A DNA stretch of 40,855 bases from NCBI RefSeq assembly GCF_003864335.1, contig NZ_BEXA01000009.1, positions 1 to 40,855 of the forward strand, read 5' to 3'. The translations under genes were made by a program, and so were the position numbers. Below the pieces are notes generated by a model. That model was given only the letters and a program-made list of their open reading frames with translations. It did no database searches and was not told the DNA's origin. The stretch comes from Lentilactobacillus kosonis. GTDB taxonomy: Bacteria; Bacillota; Bacilli; Lactobacillales; Lactobacillaceae. The first letter of the stretch is position 1, and each line of letters starts with the position of its first letter. Shown piece by piece: positions 36,202 to 40,855 of the stretch.

Positions 36202-38449
36202 ATGGCTTTTGATGTTTCGAATACCCCGGATGGTTATACAATCGACAATTCAGGTTCATTTACGTTTAATACAAAATGTGGGGTTAGAACTAGTCCTGAC
36301 ATGAGTGTTACACCAGTAACTTATTACCAAGTAGGTCAATCAGTTTACTATACCCACAAGGTAAAGAATGGTAATCATTTCTGGTTATCTTATATTGGTG
36401 CTTCAGGTAACTTGGCATATGTACCATATGCAAATACTGATACCGGCACAATGTTTGGTACCGATACCAATGATATTAACCCAATTAAACCAGCAGATGG
36501 TGGTAATACAGGCGGTTCAACTGGTGGAAACACTGGAAGTGACAAGGGCACTCTTGGATCACTTACTGGTCAAGATGGTGCTAATGTGGCTGACCAAACT
36601 CCTGACAACACTCGTTTAGCTATGTCTGGTACATTTACCTTTACCGAAAGTGCAGCTGGCCGTAATGAAACTTTAATGGCGGGTACTAAGAGTGGAGATA
36701 AATTCTACGCTGGAGATTCAGTAGTGTACGTAGCTAAAGTTAAAGCTGATGGTCATTACTGGTTAGAATATCAACATTTCGGTAGTGGTACTTATTACGT
36801 ACCATATGCCACAATTAATCCATTCCGTTATTATGGTACCGATAGTAATCAAGGTGATCCTGTTTATTCCCAAGGTAGCACTGGTGGTAATACAGGCGGT
36901 GAAACTGGAAATACTGGAGCCGATGGAAATAAGAGTGATCGCCCGCAAGGTGGTCAAGATACTCCACAAGCTAGCTTTAAGAGTACAGCTATTCCAAATA
37001 AAGAATTAATTGATGAAGTAATTCACGTTAGAGGTTTTGTTAAACTTGAGGATAGCAACGGTTGGACGCGTGAAGCTCCAGATATGAATAGTAAAAAAAT
37101 AAAGTTACTAAAAAATTGGTGATAACTACCATTATGAATATAAATTAGTTGCCCAAGGCAGACTATGGGCTAAGGGAAAAGACGGGAATTACTTAACTCT
37201 TGGTACTTTAACCAAGCCATTGAAAACAACTAAAAGTAGCAATACTCCAACATCAAAATTTAACTATGTAAACGATTCATCTCATAAACAACCTATTGAA
37301 GATATTTGGAATTATACTTATAGTTCAAGCGAATATAACGGTGATGATTCTAATTATGATGTTGCATCATTAAGAGAAAATCCTCAACAAGATTTAATTC
37401 TTAATCCTTCAGAAGTAGATTTAAAGAATCAGTTAGAGCAAGATATAAAAAAAGTTGATGCAGAAAATGGAATTAAAGATAGTGTTCTTGTTGGTTTTAT
37501 TACTGACACCCACTTTAATAGTTTTAAAACTCCAGGTTCTGTTCGTGCGCTTAGACAAATTAAGTTCATGAGTTATATTGCAAAAAACATCGGTCTAGAT
37601 TATGTGGTTCATGGTGGTGATCTAAATGATGGAGTTCAACCAATTTCATGGGAAAAGGCAGATATCCAACGAGCTGTGGATGCTATGAAGTTGGGACGTC
37701 GCCCATTTGCTATCCTTCAAGGGAATCATGATGATAATTCAGGTATGGCTCGTGATGATAATCGTGATTACTATAACAGTGAGTGGGGATACTGGCCCGG
37801 TCATATTATTCATAACGATGTTGCAAAACAATTAAGACTTTCAGAATTTAGTCAATTTATTAATGCAGCATCAAATTCTAATAATGCTTTGTATGGGACT
37901 TACAAAGTTCCGGATAGTAAAGTCAACATTGTAATTTTGGATGGGTTTGATCAACCTGATGATTATGGAACCTTTGTTCAAAAGAGATCATCATTCAGAC
38001 ATGGATGGACTCACTTTAGTTCAACTCAAAGAGCATGGTTACAAAATACATTGGATCAAATTCAAAGTCGTGGTGAGAAAGCGATAATCTTTACTCATAT
38101 TATGTTTAAGGGATTATCATGGACTGCCGCATCAAATACATTTGCAGAGAATGATGTTAATAACGAAGGCGGTTTAATCAGAAACGTTATTGAATCTCAT
38201 TCAGGGATTGTTCTAGGGGTATTTGGTGGACACACTCATGTTGATGACTACACGCAATCAGGTAACGTAACATATGTAACAACTGGATGTGCATTGCCTG
38301 ATCGAGGTGAGGGTAAAGATCGTCGGATTATTGGTACGGATACAGAGCCATTGTTTGATGTACTTCAAATTAAACCAAGTATGAATAAGATTTATCGGCA
38401 CCGAATTGGTTATAATGGTGCAAGATTCTTAGAGGAAATTAATTTTTAA
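36202..38449 (+). CDS. SH3_5-like wall-binding metallophosphoesterase (moron; frameshifted)
   Basis: About 749 residues once an extra A in the A6 run near 37106-37111 is removed (join: KKIKLL-KIGDNYHYEYKLV). N-terminal half: two SH3_5-like modules (about 10-85 and 138-215; FTFNTKCGVRTSPDM, HFWLSYIGASGNLAYVPYAN and GHYWLEYQHFGSGTYYVPYA), Gly/Thr/Asn linkers, and a third SH3-like unit. C-terminal half: calcineurin-like phosphoesterase with all metal motifs: TDTHF (about 434), HGGDLND (about 470), GNHDD (about 507), FTHIMF (about 630), GGHTHVD (about 675). No signal peptide. It may hydrolyse phosphodiesters of the wall, for example teichoic acid; the substrate is inference. GGAG precedes ATG 36202. 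Confidence 0.88.
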
Positions 38450-38456
38450 ATAAATA

Positions 38457-38484
38457 AGCCTTGCAATTTTGTCATTGCAAGGCT
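38457..38484. terminator. bidirectional terminator between convergent genes
   Basis: AGCCTTGCAAT-tttgtc-ATTGCAAGGCT, a perfect 11-bp stem, A-rich before and T-containing after. It lies between the phosphoesterase stop (38449) and the end of the minus-strand secreted-protein gene (38502) and serves both, as at 14604-14625. Confidence 0.8.
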
Positions 38485-38501
38485 ATACATAATTAAATTG
38501 T

Positions 38502-39353
38502 TTAATTCATAACATAAACCGAACTTCCACTGAAAAGTCCACCTTCGGGGCTACTAATTTTATTTAATATTACTAGTCCAATGGAACCATTGAAACTTTG
38601 TTGTTTACTCTTGGGATATCCGTCAGCAGTCAAAGCTGCATCAATTTCAGCAGCCGTTGGAATTGAATCTTTAGATAGGTTATTGATCATATTTTCAACA
38701 TGAGTTAATCTACGAACACTGGTACTATCAATTTTTGATTTGTCATAACTAACAGTGGGGACATCTTCATCATCCCAGTAGAATGAACCATTATCTTGTG
38801 CATACTTAGAAAGATTTAGACTCAGTTTTGCATTTGGAAGTTGTTGCATAATAAGCTTAGCAACATTTTGGTTAGGATTATTATTTATATAATTAAGATA
38901 TTCCGCATCTGAATTATAGGTATTTAGGTCTGGTATTGATCTTTGATTGTTATTATTAGAATTCGTGCTGTTACCGCCTTTATTGTTGTTGGAACCGATG
39001 TTAGTATTCAATCCCTTAGTCAAATATCCACGCCAAATGTATCCGTTAACCCTGCCATTACCACTGGTAATTTCGTAATAAATACCAGCTTTTCTACCTT
39101 TAACCATCTTGACACTTTTAGATAGATACCAGGTTGTACGTGGGTAGTTTTTCAAGTTGTGGATCTTTTTAGTGTGATTCCAATTCCACATATAAGCAGT
39201 GCCGGTTGTTTTGGCATGCATAGGAACATTGTTGTAATTCTTAGTTTTAGCCCACGCATAACCAGATGCGTGCGCGGTAGATTGTTGTGCTACCAGCCCC
39301 AGACCAGTAGCCAATAAACCAGTTGCTAAAATACTTGCGATTCTCTTGTTCAT
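38502..39353 (-). CDS. secreted W/Y-rich protein, moron paralogue B
   Basis: The protein has 283 residues, intact. Signal peptide MNKRIASILATGLLATGLGL ending STAHASG. The mature N-terminal domain (about 35-120: YMWNWNHTKKIHNLKNYPRT, GYIWRGYLTKGLN) resembles SH3-like surface modules of lactobacilli; then an Asn/Ser/Gly linker and a C-terminal domain (LIMQQLPNAKLSLNLSKYAQ, AALTADGYPKSKQQ). Both domains are paralogous to the 14636-15483 product. No LPxTG or membrane anchor. A GTGACA-17-TATACG promoter and GCAGGAG site lie upstream, so it is probably expressed in the lysogen. Confidence 0.85.
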   Translation of the reverse strand: MNKRIASILATGLLATGLGLVAQQSTAHASGYAWAKTKNYNNVPMHAKTTGTAYMWNWNHTKKIHNLKNYPRTTWYLSKSVKMVKGRKAGIYYEITSGNGRVNGYIWRGYLTKGLNTNIGSNNNKGGNSTNSNNNNQRSIPDLNTYNSDAEYLNYINNNPNQNVAKLIMQQLPNAKLSLNLSKYAQDNGSFYWDDEDVPTVSYDKSKIDSTSVRRLTHVENMINNLSKDSIPTAAEIDAALTADGYPKSKQQSFNGSIGLVILNKISSPEGGLFSGSSVYVMN

Positions 39354-39461
39354 AATTTAATCATCTCCTGCGTACATTATCTAATGCGTATATAATCTAT
39401 ACAAGTGATTGTCACGAAAAGAAACATGTTCTTAATATTATGATAATAAATTAGCTCATTA

Positions 39462-40608
39462 TTAATCCTTTATTTCGCGAAGCTCTAATCGTTTTTCTAT
39501 AAGCATTTTATGCATCAAGTTTCTTCCATGGCTTTTATTATCAAAAGTTTCACCGTATTTATATAGTAAATTCGAGACAGCAAGATAATGATCAGAAGCT
39601 ATATTCTCTTCGTCATCTGAATATATTTTATATGCGAAGACTAGACGTATATCAGAATCATAAATATTGTAGTAGTCAAAAATAGAATCAAAATAGCTAA
39701 AATCTGAATCATTAAGAGAATGACCAAAAATTACGATTTCTTTGATGTTATGGGTAAGAATTGGATCTGATTTGTTTTCAGAATTGTCCATGATTCTATA
39801 TGTTTTTGTGTAGGTAAATGCTTCATCAGTTGGCTTGATTGATGTGCTATCAATTCCTAAAATGGGATTGTCTAAGTCACCGTGAATATTGCGAAAGTTA
39901 ACTAGATTTTTAGAATTTTTAACAGGATTAGTGTAGTTGAATGAAAGTAAATTATATGGCTTATTATTTGAAAGCTTTTGAATAAGATTTTTGGATTCAT
40001 TTTCATACGTTTTACTCTCTTCAATCTTTAATCGTAAGTAATTACCAAAAGATTTTTCAAATTGATTTAACTCAGAACGGATAAATTTTGACCATGGAAA
40101 AGATCCATCATTGATAAGCTTTTTATATTCTGCATCTTGATATGTTGCTACAAGTTTATTAATAAGTATGGAATAGTCACTGAACGATCTACCTAAAATC
40201 ATAAATGAATCCATGTCATATGAATAATTAGAAAACTCTGGATTCAAAAATTCTTCAAAGGTTGGATCGTCTTCATCATATTTTTTGTTGGTAAAAAATC
40301 TTTTATTAGTCCTTCTATGTCTGACCAATTTGATTTATTGGTCAAAAATTTTTTTTAATAAAAAGTAAATATTCCCAAAAATTAAAAACAATAATTTTTT
40401 CTTCATCTGTTTGAAATTTTTGTACTATATCATTAATATTTGAATTACTTTCTTGAAAAGAAGATAGTAATTCTGAAAAATTGTCGTCACCATTAGGCAT
40501 TCTGTATTTCATAAAATCTGAGAATGTTGATTGGAGTCCACTTGATAAATCAAAACCATTTCCTATAATAATTAAATTTTCTGCAATTTCATTTGAATTA
40601 TTGACCAT
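39462..40608 (-). CDS. abiH: AbiH-family abortive infection protein (frameshifted)
   Basis: About 382 residues when two missing bases (near 40335 and 40283) are restored. N-terminal signature NLIIIGNGFDLSSGLQSTFS, then FNFWEYLLF, the conserved NWSDIEGLIKD only visible after correction, and in the C-terminal half LLSFNYTNPV, IHGDLDNPILGIDS and IVIFGHSLNDSDFSYF. This is the AbiH pattern of lactococcal abortive infection. ATG 40608 has AGGTGG upstream; an in-frame ATG at 40656 lacks one. It lies at the right prophage end, transcribed inward, the typical place for defence genes carried by a lysogen. Confidence 0.85.
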
Positions 40609-40761
40609 GCTTTTTAACCACCTAATAAAATTTTGAGCAATAATGTATTTTATCATAATGGCCGTAAAAGTATTTACGAATTTATGTCTATTATTTATTT
40701 GCTATATATACATATAACAAATAGTTGCTAATGTTTTCATTTGTGAAATTTACTATGTAAA

Positions 40762-40777
40762 AAATACCCTTCGCACA
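40762..40777 (-). repeat. TGTGCGAAGGGTA repeat, copy 3 (inverted)
   Basis: AAATACCCTTCGCACA is the exact reverse complement of 1321-1336. It ends three bases before the tandem decamers at the attR candidate. With copy 1 it forms an inverted pair near the two prophage ends. Confidence 0.5.
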
Positions 40778-40779
40778 AT

Positions 40780-40804
40780 TTCTAAACCAGTTTCTAAACC
40801 AAAA
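40780..40804. other. attR core candidate
   Basis: TTCTAAACCA (40780-40789) and TTCTAAACCAAAA (40792-40804) in tandem. The second is identical to 112-124. Beyond it the sequence (TAAATGC...GCATTTA hairpin, 40821-40844) has no phage gene and is probably host chromosome. The region from 40609 to here contains no gene. Confidence 0.55.
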
Positions 40805-40855
40805 GTAGATGGATGGCTTTTAAATGCTGGTATAACGGCATTTATAAATTATTTG

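Noticed and set aside
1..40855. CRISPR arrays, rRNA genes, insertion sequences
   Set aside because: No regularly spaced repeat-spacer units, no rRNA-like sequence and no transposase or IS-type terminal repeats were seen on either strand.

Overview
The window is a nearly complete temperate siphophage genome (prophage) of a low-GC Gram-positive host. The best fit is Lactobacillaceae. The reasons are the gene order, the LLH-type holin, the DUF1056 / DUF806 / phi13-type structural genes, SH3_5-like wall-binding modules, a helveticin-J-like bacteriocin, and two secreted W/Y-rich proteins of a lactobacillar type. I cannot name the genus from sequence alone. Only about 100 bp at the left and 50 bp at the right look like host chromosome. 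A 13-bp direct repeat (112-124 and 40792-40804) marks the probable attL and attR cores.

Layout from left to right. (1) Lysogeny module on the minus strand: tyrosine integrase, PH/SHOCT protein, ImmA-type metalloprotease and a short CI-like repressor, with a divergent operator region (2818-3094). (2) Early plus-strand genes: Cro-like protein, an excisionase-type HTH protein and several micro-proteins. (3) Replication and recombination, 4.6-10.97 kb: Gp157, DEAH helicase, Sak4-like ATPase, DUF669 (SSB-like tail), Prim-Pol, VirE-type helicase, an AT-rich origin candidate, an XRE protein and a VRR-NUC nuclease. (4) A DUF722/RinA-ArpU-like late activator, then a putative activator-dependent promoter, a tRNA-like element and a terminator. 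(5) HNH nuclease, terS and terL, with a two-gene moron (helveticin J plus convergent secreted protein) lodged between terS and terL. (6) HK97-type head (portal, ClpP-like protease, capsid), connectors and tail: tail tube, G/GT chaperones with a programmed slippery site, a roughly 1,820-residue tape measure with M23 and transglycosylase domains, a long Dit, and a fused Tal/receptor-binding protein ending in an S74 chaperone domain. (7) Lysis: LLH holin, GH25 lysin and a small membrane protein. (8) Right-end accessory region: an SH3-metallophosphoesterase under a second copy of the late-type promoter, a convergent secreted paralogue, and an AbiH-family abortive infection gene next to attR.

The most interesting signals are these. 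Two promoters share a duplicated heptad, ATGCGAC-N4-ATGCGAC, spaced one helical turn apart and at the same distance from a -10 box. They lie 24 kb apart, upstream of the late region and upstream of the phosphoesterase moron. Two moron cassettes have the same architecture: a plus-strand antibacterial or wall-acting effector facing a minus-strand secreted paralogue across a shared terminator. A tRNA-like element sits in the late leader.

A caveat applies to the whole window. About 30 single-base indels, mostly in short homopolymers, break otherwise well conserved genes. The pattern looks like sequencing error rather than decay, so I give each gene its reconstructed full span and note where the frame breaks.
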